From Lachnospiraceae bacterium (lineage in GTDB: Bacteria > Bacillota_A > Clostridia > Lachnospirales > Lachnospiraceae), in the NCBI GenBank assembly GCA_004556565.1, contig SFGN01000063.1, forward strand, positions 1-15,183: a stretch of DNA of 15,183 nt, given 5' to 3'. The notes under the pieces were generated by a model. It had not been told where the DNA came from and did not search any database. It was given only the letters and a program-made list of their open reading frames with translations. Position numbers and translations under genes: made by a program. Of the stretch, positions 1 to 7,973 are shown piece by piece (within the stretch, counting starts at the first letter, position 1; each line of letters opens with the position of its first letter).

Positions 1-148
1 GTGGCGGACACCGCCGAAAACTAACATGTCTGCAATTTTCAAGGTTCTAATGGAGCCATTTTTTCAGCTCCAATTTTTCATAGGCTACTTTACACTACCG
101 TTTTAGTAAACTCTCACATTCATCAATAATATTTACTATTTCTGCTTT
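1..148. other. Gene-free left edge, possible mobile-element boundary
   Basis: No convincing gene is present. A short GC-rich hairpin sits at 3-15 (GGCGG, loop ACA, CCGCC), unlike the AT-rich surroundings. Two plus-strand frames stay open for about 34 codons but have no clear ribosome binding site. The abrupt composition change at the very start is compatible with the end of an insertion sequence lying to the left. I could not identify a family, so this is only a suggestion. Confidence 0.25.
51..78 (+). terminator. Terminator-like hairpin
   Basis: TGGAGC at 51-56 pairs with GCTCCA at 67-72 across a 10-base loop, followed by ATTTTT. The stem is only 6 bp, but the U tract points to termination of a plus-strand transcript arriving from left of the window. 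No such gene is visible here. Confidence 0.35.
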
Positions 149-1350
149 TTATAGCAAATGTCGAAACGGAATAATTAAAATGCGCAGGATTCCATAAAAA
201 ATCCTTTTTCCTACACTCTGTTCTATTATTTGATAATTTTCTCCATCAATAATCGTTCCGTCCGGAGCAACTTGCCTACTTTTCAGTTTCAACTTCTCTG
301 TATGTTCACGAAGAGTTTCATTGAGTTCCTTGCATTCAATAAACAGCATCATTTCTGTATCAAGATACACACTCCTCATATCAAGATTACAGGATCCTAC
401 TATACTAAGCGTATCTCCTGCCAATCCCCATACATTTTCTGATTGCATATAACATAAGGGGTTTGTATTAGAATGTTGTCCGCTTCTTCCATCTCATTTA
501 CCATCCTGTTCCAAACCTGCGGCTGTTTATTATCCGGATCTATAGGGTTGGTGCAAAGTTCAATACTTTCTGTCTCTATCGTTTCTTCAAACCAATCGAT
601 TTCACAAAAAGCTTCTGAATGTTTTTCTCTGACTTCCTGATAGTGTTCTCTTAATCTTCCGTTAATACCTTCATGTTTTCTATACATTCTACAACAGGAA
701 AGATTCCATACCTTTTTAAAATAATCCTGAATCTGGATGTAAGAATTACCCTCACCCGGAACCGTTTCATAGACCAGAATATCCCTATCCTCATTATATG
801 AGTCGATATAATTACCAAGAAATAAATCATCTGTGTTTCTTCCACCGAGAATATAAGCAAAATCATCTGCAATCAAATATTTGTCATGCATTCTGTAATT
901 ATTTTTCCACGGTTTTATCAGCGTAATAGGATTGTATAGCTTAACCTCCACATTTTCATGCGACGTAAGTTCCCGAAAATTTCTACTTCCTTTCAAATAT
1001 AATGTTCCATTTATGCCATCAACTAATATCTGAACTTTTACACCTCTATCTGCAGCATTTAATAGTGCAGCCATCATATCCTGACCACTGTTATCGTCAC
1101 GAAAATCAAAAATTGAAAGCATTATATTTTCTTTTGCCGATTCGATTAAACGGAGCCGCCACGCCAACGCATCCACATTATTTTCAATATTTAATATTCT
1201 CTCCTGTCCAGCCATATTTAACACCCTTTCACACTCTCTGTTTTCTTCATCAGCTCGTTTGTGATACAGAGGCAGGATTGCTAGACATACTATCAAATAA
1301 AAGAACCATATTTTCAAAATACCTTTTATCATCTTTCCAAATTTTTTCAT
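149..1350 (-). pseudogene. Broken phospholipase D-family (cardiolipin synthase-like) gene
   Basis: The first reading frame (400-1350, 316 aa) has one N-terminal membrane segment (about residues 11-30) and a complete first PLD catalytic motif, with His155, Lys157 and Asp162, then GGRN. It stops shortly after the conserved stretch IQTPYVICNQKMYGD. The frame at 149-448 continues with LSIVGSCNLDMRSVYLDTEMM, which is how the second half of these proteins ends just after the second HKD motif. Between the two halves, family members normally have about 60-80 residues including the second His-x-Lys; that piece is missing, and the join near 400-430 is out of frame. Two HKD motifs are needed to form one active site, so the product should be inactive as a synthase. 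The gene is divergent from a TetR gene and shares its promoter region. A sequencing error alone would not explain missing residues. Confidence 0.82.
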
Positions 1351-1362
1351 TGTTCTGCATCA

Positions 1363-1391
1363 TTGTATCATTCGACATTTTATGCTACGAT
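1363..1391 (+). promoter_or_regulatory. Candidate promoter of the first TetR gene
   Basis: A -35 box TTGTAT (1363-1368), a 17-nt spacer and a -10 box TACGAT (1386-1391) predict transcription starting near 1398. The ATG at 1382 lies inside this promoter, which supports the later ATG at 1424 as the true start. The opposing promoter for the PLD-like gene overlaps it, a common layout for an autoregulated TetR repressor. Confidence 0.45.
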
Positions 1392-1404
1392 ATAAAAATA
1401 ACAA
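1377..1404 (-). promoter_or_regulatory. Candidate promoter of the PLD-like pseudogene
   Basis: On the minus strand, a -35 box TTGTTA (1399-1404), a 16-nt spacer and a -10 box TAAAAT (1377-1382) lie about 27 nt upstream of the 1350 start. It overlaps the opposing TetR promoter. An inverted repeat, TTTTAT (1378-1383) and ATAAAA (1392-1397), lies across both and could be an operator, though AT-rich repeats arise easily by chance. Confidence 0.4.
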
Positions 1405-1423
1405 AAAGCGAGTTGATATATAT

Positions 1424-1987
1424 ATGAACCATACAAAATCTGCCATCATAGATGCTTTCTGGCAGTTGCTGGAAGAACGTCCCTACACCAAGATTACTGT
1501 AAGGGATATTGTAGAACGCTGCCAAGTCAACCGAAACACCTTTTACTATCATTTTCATGACATTCCTGAGCTTCTGGAAACTACAATAAAATCTGATGTA
1601 GATCAAATCATCCAGACTAACGGACATTTTGGTTCACCTACGGATTGCTTGATTCCAATTGTTGAACGTTGCTTAAAACGCAAAAAGGCCATGCTCCATA
1701 TATACCGTTCTGTGAAACGAGATGTATTCCAAAACGAATTGGAAAGAATCATACTCTACACAGTAACTCAATACATACATACTGTTACCAAAGATTTGAA
1801 TATTCCTTCTGAAGATAAAACTATCCTAATACAGTACTATAAATGTTGCCTTCTTGGATACACATTAGATTGGCTGGACAAAAACATGAACTTTGACCTT
1901 TTGAAGTCAGTTACTCGTATTACTGATTTGATTGGAGATTCTTTGAAGCAGGCATTTCTTGAATTGTCCGAATCTTCAAGTATATAA
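1424..1987 (+). CDS. TetR/AcrR-family transcriptional regulator
   Basis: A 187-residue regulator. The N-terminal helix-turn-helix lies at about residues 24-45 and carries the family signature VNRNTFYYHF before a DIPELLE helix. The C-terminal ligand-binding half has the pattern YYKCCLLGYTLDWL, seen in DhaS-like TetR proteins. The second TetR protein in this window (9903-10484) has a matching pattern, so the two are probably distant paralogues. The ATG at 1424 is preferred over the one at 1382 because the latter falls within the predicted promoter; no strong Shine-Dalgarno is seen. Because it is divergent from the PLD-like gene, it probably represses that gene and itself. Its presumed target is now broken, so it may be orphaned or act elsewhere. 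The ligand is unknown; a lipid or fatty acid is a guess from context. Confidence 0.85.
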   Translation: MNHTKSAIIDAFWQLLEERPYTKITVRDIVERCQVNRNTFYYHFHDIPELLETTIKSDVDQIIQTNGHFGSPTDCLIPIVERCLKRKKAMLHIYRSVKRDVFQNELERIILYTVTQYIHTVTKDLNIPSEDKTILIQYYKCCLLGYTLDWLDKNMNFDLLKSVTRITDLIGDSLKQAFLELSESSSI

Positions 1988-2001
1988 TACCCGAATAGAT
2001 T

Positions 2002-2031
2002 GAGCACCGCTTCAACTTGGCGGTGCTCTTT
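2002..2031 (+). terminator. Terminator between convergent tetR and cls
   Basis: GAGCACCGC (2002-2010) and GCGGTGCTC (2020-2028) form a perfect 9-bp stem with a 9-nt loop, followed by TTT on the plus strand. It starts 14 nt after the TetR stop and touches the cls stop from the other side, so it probably serves both convergent genes. The short U tracts make it a modest terminator. Confidence 0.7.
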
Positions 2032-3562
2032 ACATTAGCGGGGCAAATATTCTCAAGATTTCCTGAAATACCCTTATTGGCAACCTTTCTATACACTCTT
2101 CTAATGTAATCTGCGTGCACTCATTCAATGTATCAAAATAATCTTTTTTTATTTGTAATACTGCCTTACTGTTATACATCCATACTCCACATTCGAAATG
2201 CAGATAGAGGCTTCTAAAATCTAAATTCGTTGTTCCTACAGTCGCTATCTGGTCATCGGAAACAAATATTTTAGAATGCATAAATCCTTTTGAATATTCA
2301 TATATTTTCACACCACCATATATCAATTCCCTGTAAAATGATCGTGTAGTCAAATGAATCAAGGCCTTGTCATAAATATGAGGAGTGATAATCCGCACAT
2401 CTACACCGCTTTTAGCCGCTAAGCACAATGCAGATACCATGCTGTCATCGACAATCAAATATGGCGTACAGATATAGACATAATCCTTAGCATTATTTAT
2501 AATCTGAAGATATACATGTTCTCCCACGTTTTCATTATCCACAGGACTATCCGAATAGGGTTGTACAAATCCATCTGATTCTATTCTTTCATCTACTTCA
2601 TTTTTGGGGAAAAAGCAATCTATGTAATCTGGTATTCCACAACATAATTCCCACATCTCCAAAAACATTAATGTCAAACTCCATGCAGCTTTCCCTTTGA
2701 TTTGTATAACTGCATCTTTCCAATACCCATGTTTTTCATAAGTATTAATGTACTCATCAGACAGATTTAAGCCTCCAGTAAAAGCAACCTTCCCATCAAT
2801 TATAGTAATTTTCCTATGATCCCGATTATTTTGAATAGCCGTAAGAACAGGACGAAATGGATTAAACACTTCACATTTAATACCAATATTTTTCAATTGC
2901 ATCGCATAATCTTTCGGTAGTGCGAGAAAACATCCAATATCATCATAAATAACTCGCACCTCAACACCTTGAGAAACCTTTTCTTTCAAAATATCCAAAA
3001 TAGACTGCCACATCAATCCATCTTTAATAATAAAATATTCTATAAAAATATATTTTTGTGCCTTTTTCAATTCCTCAAGGAAAATAGGAAAAAATTTCTC
3101 TCCCGGCGAAAGGTACTCAGTCTGGGTATCATCATAAACAGGAAAACCAGCATACTTTAGATACCGGATCTGTGGTATATGAGCAGGAGCCTCATAATAT
3201 GCAGATTTTTCTGCACTTCCAGGTAATCCATAAAGGGTTCTGTTCTTTTGTCCGATCTGAAATATCTTCTGTTCAAATTTTCTTGTAGATGCCTGAAAAT
3301 TATATAAGATATACAACAGACTTCCAAACAACGGAAACAATAAAATCAAAAAAATCCAGATTACTTTATTGGCCCCTTTGTCCTTTTTAGAAATGATATA
3401 AAGGACAAGAAACCCACTGATTATATGAACAACACTTCGTAATACTTGTGCAATAAAGCTTTCATTTTGAAAAATAAAGAACAAAAAGCAAAGTTGTAAA
3501 ATCAACAAGAATAATACTTGTACTCGTCTCAAGAGCAATGCTCTAAACCATGAACGCTTCAT
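2030..3562 (-). CDS. cls: Cardiolipin synthase, PLD family
   Basis: A 510-residue membrane enzyme expected to join two phosphatidylglycerol molecules into cardiolipin plus glycerol. Hydrophobic segments occupy roughly residues 11-32, 40-58 and 66-87, followed by two PLD domains. The first catalytic motif is HRKITIID (His249, Lys251, Asp256) followed by GGLN; the second is HSKIFVSD (His429, Lys431, Asp436) followed by GTTN. Both are complete, unlike the broken paralogue at 149-1350. The length matches bacterial Cls. The ATG at 3562 is preferred over an in-frame GTG at 3574 because GGGGA sits 6-7 nt before it. The gene starts 17 nt after the degV stop, so the two are probably co-transcribed. 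It is the last gene of the minus-strand series that begins with the DUF308 gene. Confidence 0.9.
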   Translation of the reverse strand: MKRSWFRALLLRRVQVLFLLILQLCFLFFIFQNESFIAQVLRSVVHIISGFLVLYIISKKDKGANKVIWIFLILLFPLFGSLLYILYNFQASTRKFEQKIFQIGQKNRTLYGLPGSAEKSAYYEAPAHIPQIRYLKYAGFPVYDDTQTEYLSPGEKFFPIFLEELKKAQKYIFIEYFIIKDGLMWQSILDILKEKVSQGVEVRVIYDDIGCFLALPKDYAMQLKNIGIKCEVFNPFRPVLTAIQNNRDHRKITIIDGKVAFTGGLNLSDEYINTYEKHGYWKDAVIQIKGKAAWSLTLMFLEMWELCCGIPDYIDCFFPKNEVDERIESDGFVQPYSDSPVDNENVGEHVYLQIINNAKDYVYICTPYLIVDDSMVSALCLAAKSGVDVRIITPHIYDKALIHLTTRSFYRELIYGGVKIYEYSKGFMHSKIFVSDDQIATVGTTNLDFRSLYLHFECGVWMYNSKAVLQIKKDYFDTLNECTQITLEECIERLPIRVFQEILRIFAPLM

Positions 3563-3579
3563 TTGATTCCCCACTTATT

Positions 3580-4443
3580 CTAAATTCTTATTTTTCTACT
3601 TATCCCCATACCGAAAGCCCCTGGCCCCACATGACAGCTGATACTGAATGTCAGCGGATCGTATTTAACATCTTCCCAAGGAAACATCTCTTGGGCCATT
3701 TCCATCCATTCCTGATGTTCTTCTTTTTTTCCGAAGCTCCCTGCGACGCCCACATATATCTCATCACTATTTTTATGAAATTCATCTGCAATTGTATTCA
3801 TTTCCATAAGCAGACGCTTTTTACAGCTTTTTGTTCCACGAACTTTTGCATAGGCATCTAAACGTTCTCCAGCAATTACGAGCAGTGGTTTTATACTTAA
3901 TAATGTGCCCATGGCAGCTCCCACCGGAGTAACACGTCCTCCCTTTTTCAAATATTCTAAGGTTTCCACGCCTACATAGATAATGGATTCATAAGCAGTT
4001 TGTTCTAAAGCTTCTTTTATTTCTTTTGCAGAACACCCTTTTTCTTTCAGCACCAGTGCATCCAACACAGACTGCCTCTGGGTAACAGAAATACGATGAT
4101 TATCAACCACCTGTACTTTTTCTTCATAATCCTGCGCCAGGGCCTGAGCTGTCTGATAGGATCCACTGAGTCCACTGGACATTGGAATATATACAATTTC
4201 ATCATATTCAGATAATAGCAGCTTATCCCACATGTCTGTCACTTCTGCCGGCGAAGGCTGTGAACTAAAAACTTCTCTGTTTTCCTCAAGGCATTGATAA
4301 AACTCCTCATGAATTAAATCAATGCCTTCATAATATGTTTTCCCTTCCAGAATCACCGGCATTGGAATGACATGGACACCTAGAATCTTTCCTTCTTGTT
4401 CAAAGATCCCACTGTTGCTGTCTGTTACAATCGCAACGTTCAT
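3580..4443 (-). CDS. DegV family fatty-acid-binding protein
   Basis: A 287-residue cytoplasmic protein. DegV proteins bind a fatty acid between two domains, and FakB members present it to the kinase FakA for use in phospholipid synthesis. Visible family signatures are TDSNSGI (residues 7-13), SSQPSPAE (60-67), SSGLSGSY (89-96) and LEYLKKGGRV (162-171). The ATG at 4443 is chosen over an upstream in-frame ATG at 4464 because AGGAGG ends 8 nt before it. It lies 31 nt after metK and 17 nt before cls with no terminator between, suggesting one transcript. No FakA-like kinase is in the window, so whether it is a true FakB cannot be decided here. Confidence 0.9.
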   Translation of the reverse strand: MNVAIVTDSNSGIFEQEGKILGVHVIPMPVILEGKTYYEGIDLIHEEFYQCLEENREVFSSQPSPAEVTDMWDKLLLSEYDEIVYIPMSSGLSGSYQTAQALAQDYEEKVQVVDNHRISVTQRQSVLDALVLKEKGCSAKEIKEALEQTAYESIIYVGVETLEYLKKGGRVTPVGAAMGTLLSIKPLLVIAGERLDAYAKVRGTKSCKKRLLMEMNTIADEFHKNSDEIYVGVAGSFGKKEEHQEWMEMAQEMFPWEDVKYDPLTFSISCHVGPGAFGMGISRKIRI

Positions 4444-4474
4444 CTCATAATCCTCCTGTGCCATTTTTATACTA

Positions 4475-5668
4475 TTACAAATATTTCTTTAATTCATTGG
4501 CTTTATCCAACCTTTCCCATGGAAGATCCACATCTTCCCTTCCAAAATGTCCATAAGCAGCTGTCTGTCTGTAAATAGGTCTTCTTAAAGTCAATTCTTT
4601 GATAATACCAGCTGGGCGAAAATCAAAGTTCTCTCTTACAATCTCCGTAATTCTCTCATCTGAAAGTTTTCCTGTTCCAAACGTGTCCACCATAATTGAG
4701 GTGGGCTGTGCTACACCAATAGCATAGGAAAGCTGCACCTCACATTTTTCAGCCAACCCTGACGCTACAATGTTTTTTGCCGCATAACGGGCAGCATATG
4801 ATGCAGAACGGTCCACCTTGGTACAATCCTTTCCCGAAAAAGCTCCGCCACCATGCCGCGCATATCCTCCATATGTATCTACAATAATCTTACGGCCTGT
4901 CAATCCACTGTCTCCATGCGGTCCACCTATTACAAAACGGCCTGTTGGATTGATATAGAATTTTGTATTCTCGTCCACCATTTCACCAGGCAGGATTTCA
5001 TCAAACACATATTTATTAATATCCAACTGAATCTGTTCCTGTGTTATGTCTGGATCATGCTGTGTAGAAAGCACTACGGCATCCAGTCTGAATGGTTTGT
5101 CCTTTTCATCATACTCTACAGTTACCTGGGTTTTTCCATCTGGTCTCAAATATGGTAGTATTCCATCTTTTCGTACTTTTGTCAGTTGCAATGCCAGCTT
5201 ATGTGCAAGCTCAATGGGATAGGGCATATACGTCTTAGTCTCATTCATCGCATATCCAAACATCATCCCCTGATCTCCAGCTCCGATGGCTTCAATCTCT
5301 TCATCCGACAAATTATGTTCTTTTGCCTCAAGAGCCCTATCCACACCCATTGCTATATCTGCCGACTGTTCATCAATGGCTGTTAACACACCACAGGTAT
5401 CTGCATCAAAACCATACTCTGCATTTGTATATCCAATTTCCCTGATTGTATCTCGAACCACCTTCTGGATATCTACATATGCATTGGAAGTAATTTCTCC
5501 CATTACCATAACAAGACCTGTAGTCGTTACCGTCTCACACGCCACCCGGCTCATAGGATCCTGCTTCAATAATTCATCCAGCACGGCATCTGAAATAGCA
5601 TCACACATTTTATCTGGATGCCCTTCTGTGACAGACTCTGATGTAAAAAATCGTTTACTTTTGTTCAT
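4475..5668 (-). CDS. metK: S-adenosylmethionine synthetase
   Basis: A 397-residue enzyme that makes S-adenosylmethionine from methionine and ATP. Hallmarks are GHPDK (residues 16-20), GAGDQGMMFGYA (129-140, the methionine-adenosyltransferase signature), GGPHGDSGLTGRK (248-260) and GGGAFSGKD (273-281, the phosphate-binding P-loop). Full length for the family. An AAAGGAAA ribosome binding site precedes the ATG. It lies 69 nt downstream of a radical SAM gene, with no hairpin and no SAM riboswitch in the gap, so read-through from that gene is likely. This places SAM supply directly beside a SAM-consuming enzyme, although metK is also a housekeeping gene and the adjacency may be incidental. Confidence 0.97.
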   Translation of the reverse strand: MNKSKRFFTSESVTEGHPDKMCDAISDAVLDELLKQDPMSRVACETVTTTGLVMVMGEITSNAYVDIQKVVRDTIREIGYTNAEYGFDADTCGVLTAIDEQSADIAMGVDRALEAKEHNLSDEEIEAIGAGDQGMMFGYAMNETKTYMPYPIELAHKLALQLTKVRKDGILPYLRPDGKTQVTVEYDEKDKPFRLDAVVLSTQHDPDITQEQIQLDINKYVFDEILPGEMVDENTKFYINPTGRFVIGGPHGDSGLTGRKIIVDTYGGYARHGGGAFSGKDCTKVDRSASYAARYAAKNIVASGLAEKCEVQLSYAIGVAQPTSIMVDTFGTGKLSDERITEIVRENFDFRPAGIIKELTLRRPIYRQTAAYGHFGREDVDLPWERLDKANELKKYL

Positions 5669-5737
5669 TTTTTATTTCCTTTCATTTATTTCGATTACCT
5701 GAATAAATACTTCAATGTTCAAATTTATAGTTTTTCT

Positions 5738-7093
5738 TTAATCTGCAATTTTCTTTTTCGCCCTGTTCTCTTTCCAAAGTTCATCTGCAACCGGCTTCCA
5801 ATTCTTCGCATACTGGTCACATTTTGCACAAAGATGTTCTGCCGTTTCTGGAGATTGAAGATCTGTTGAGTGAGCACCTGATTTTTCAACCATTGCACGA
5901 AGCTTGTCAGGATTTTCCAGCATAGGACACGGACGAAGCATATTATCATTAAATGGCTGATTATCATGGTAAGCCATCATCATCGGTGACTGCAGTGCTT
6001 CCAGAAGCGTCTTTTCCCGAATATTAGAATCTGAATAATGGATAAATACGCAAGGATCGATATCACCGTTAGCATTAATATGTAAGTAGCGATGACCACC
6101 GGCGATACATCCGCCAACATATTCTGCATCATTCTGAAAATCCAGTGCAAATAATGGCTTTGTGGCACGATAACGACGGATTTTCTCATAAACTCCGGTA
6201 CGCTGCTGCGGTGTAGGCATCAACTCTGGAACAGCATCGTTTCCTACCGGCATATAATGGAAATACCATACAAAATAGGCGCCCATTTCAATCAATGTAT
6301 CATAGAATTCCTCTGATGTAATTGAATCATAATTGGCACTGGTATAGCAGCAAGAGATTCCATAAATCAGTTTCTTTCTTCTGAGAAGTTCCATGGCTTT
6401 ACGTACTTTCTGATATACACCTGCTCCACGTCGTCCATCAGTTGCCTCTTCAAATCCTTCCAGAGAAATGGCTGGTACAAAATTACCTACACGGAGCATT
6501 TCATCCGCAAATTCTTCGTCAATCAATGTTGAATTTGTAAAGCAAAGGAATACGCAATCCGAATGCTTTTCACAGATCCGAATCAAGTCTTTTTTACGGA
6601 CCAGCGGCTCCCCACCAGTGTAAATGTACAAATAAACGCCCAATTCTTTTCCCTGGCAGATAATATCATCAATCTCATCATAAGTAAGATTTAATTTGTG
6701 TCCATATTCCGCTGCCCAACAACCAGTACAGTGCAGATTACAGGCCGATGTGGGATCCAGAAGGATAGCCCATGGAATATTACAGTTATACTTCTTTCTC
6801 AGTTCTTCTTCCTTTTTCCAGCCAACCAGACTGGCATTAATAAAAAGATTCACGGCAAGTGTCTTAGTCACATTGGGATCTACCTCTTTAAAAAGACGGC
6901 GGATATAGCTATAATAAGGATGTTCCGGATCTGTAATTGCTTCCCGAATTATTTTTCTCTGAGAAATAAATTCACCATCAGCAAATTTATCCGCCCAGTC
7001 CATCATCTTCGGCATATGCTTATCCGGGTCCTTGTAAATATAATTGAATGTCTGCTCAATTCCCAGTTTCTTTAAAGTATTTGATGCGTTCAT
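5738..7093 (-). CDS. Radical SAM protein with C-terminal auxiliary-cluster cysteines
   Basis: A 451-residue radical SAM enzyme of unknown substrate. The CNLHCTGC motif (Cys118, Cys122, Cys125) binds the catalytic 4Fe-4S cluster, and YTGGEP (158-163) is the SAM-binding GGE motif. About 110 residues precede the radical SAM core, more than in minimal members. After the core come Cys329, Cys348 (in INANGDIDPC), Cys389 and Cys422-x-x-Cys425, a SPASM-like set that could hold one auxiliary cluster. AGGAGG lies 9 nt before the ATG. It follows the DUF308 gene by 56 nt and precedes metK by 69 nt. No precursor-peptide gene is seen nearby, which argues against a RiPP maturase. From family memory, close homologues are frequent in gut clostridia without a known function. 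A membrane-lipid role is inference from the neighbours. Confidence 0.88.
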   Translation of the reverse strand: MNASNTLKKLGIEQTFNYIYKDPDKHMPKMMDWADKFADGEFISQRKIIREAITDPEHPYYSYIRRLFKEVDPNVTKTLAVNLFINASLVGWKKEEELRKKYNCNIPWAILLDPTSACNLHCTGCWAAEYGHKLNLTYDEIDDIICQGKELGVYLYIYTGGEPLVRKKDLIRICEKHSDCVFLCFTNSTLIDEEFADEMLRVGNFVPAISLEGFEEATDGRRGAGVYQKVRKAMELLRRKKLIYGISCCYTSANYDSITSEEFYDTLIEMGAYFVWYFHYMPVGNDAVPELMPTPQQRTGVYEKIRRYRATKPLFALDFQNDAEYVGGCIAGGHRYLHINANGDIDPCVFIHYSDSNIREKTLLEALQSPMMMAYHDNQPFNDNMLRPCPMLENPDKLRAMVEKSGAHSTDLQSPETAEHLCAKCDQYAKNWKPVADELWKENRAKKKIAD

Positions 7094-7149
7094 AATAGAG
7101 TTCCTCCTAAGATTTTATATTTGTTAATAATAAATTTTACTTAAACATG

Positions 7150-7734
7150 CTATTCTTCCCAGTCAGTATCTTCCTCGTTCTTTTCCTGTCCTTGGATTTG
7201 TTTTGAAATCTTCACCGTGTCCTTGACCGTGAGATGGTTCATGAGACCTTCTGCAAAGAAACCGCATCCGATAATGACATGACTGATTTGACTTTCCTGA
7301 AACGGCTTTATTATAATTAAGATACCAAAAGTAGCTACAATGATGGAAAGTGTCAATATCCATTTCCATATTTCAAGTCCAAATACTTTTGCATCTTTTG
7401 CAGTCTGAACTTTTAATACAGCGTCAAGCAAAATCAACAATCCAAGTCCTGGTGAAAGATATGAACGGATACGCAAATTGCATCCAAGCACTATCACACC
7501 AAGCACTATCAGGAATATTCCACAAGCCAGATCATATTGGAAAGCCAGATCATACAAATCATCTGAAAGATATCCAATAATCTTAACAATTCCATAGGCA
7601 ACTAATATGATGCCCCCTGTGATACATAGCACCAGTGGGGATATAGATGGTATTGTCATACATACGATTCCAGCTATATAGAAAATAATTGAAATCAAAA
7701 CATACCCATCTCTTGCCATACGAATCTTTTTCAA
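7150..7734 (-). CDS. DUF308 (HdeD-like) integral membrane protein
   Basis: A membrane protein of about 194 residues with six predicted transmembrane segments near residues 12-28, 31-55, 65-85, 92-108, 122-142 and 148-165, and a charged cytoplasmic-type tail rich in Glu, Asp and Lys. The six-helix layout with repeated hydrophobic pairs fits the DUF308/HdeD family, linked to membrane or acid stress in some bacteria but biochemically uncharacterised. The start is ambiguous: a TTG at 7734 lies 8 nt after a perfect GGAGG, whereas the ATG at 7749 overlaps that same GGAGG and has only a weak AAAGAG upstream. I prefer the TTG. It is the first gene of the minus-strand series; its promoter must lie between the ohyA terminator and this start. 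Confidence 0.78.
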   Translation of the reverse strand: MKKIRMARDGYVLISIIFYIAGIVCMTIPSISPLVLCITGGIILVAYGIVKIIGYLSDDLYDLAFQYDLACGIFLIVLGVIVLGCNLRIRSYLSPGLGLLILLDAVLKVQTAKDAKVFGLEIWKWILTLSIIVATFGILIIIKPFQESQISHVIIGCGFFAEGLMNHLTVKDTVKISKQIQGQEKNEEDTDWEE

Positions 7735-7876
7735 TATTTTCACCTCCATTCTCTTTTTCTTGCCTAAATTCTACATACTATTTCATTCTTCTTCTATGGG
7801 CAAACGTCTTCTATATATCCAAAAACTAGGCAATCTTAACATGTTTGTCTGGATTCATTCAAAGTCCAAGATCAAT

Positions 7877-7922
7877 AAAAGCTTCCCATTGCCGACATAA
7901 ATGTCGACAACGGAAAGCTTTT
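7877..7922 (-). terminator. Long hairpin terminator downstream of ohyA
   Basis: Positions 7877-7898 pair with 7901-7922 over 22 positions around a very short apex. Three positions are mismatched on the plus strand (7885/7914, 7888/7911, 7892/7907) but become G-U pairs in minus-strand RNA, so the structure is preserved in the ohyA transcript direction. The hairpin starts 51 nt after the ohyA stop and ends in UUUU. It separates ohyA from the DUF308 gene. Confidence 0.8.
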
Positions 7923-7973
7923 GCTTATTTGTTTATCATGGAAAAGAATATGATTATTTCAATTTTTTCAAAC

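Noticed and set aside
1382..1423. Upstream ATG as the start of the first TetR gene
   Set aside because: It lies between the predicted -35 and -10 boxes of the gene's own promoter and has no ribosome binding site; the ATG at 1424 fits the usual TetR N-terminus.
5669..5737. SAM riboswitch ahead of metK
   Set aside because: The 69-nt gap is too short and contains no multi-stem structure or terminator hairpin.
5738..7093. Radical SAM protein as a RiPP (sactipeptide-type) maturase
   Set aside because: No small Cys-rich precursor ORF, peptidase or exporter is found beside it; the neighbours are lipid and SAM genes.
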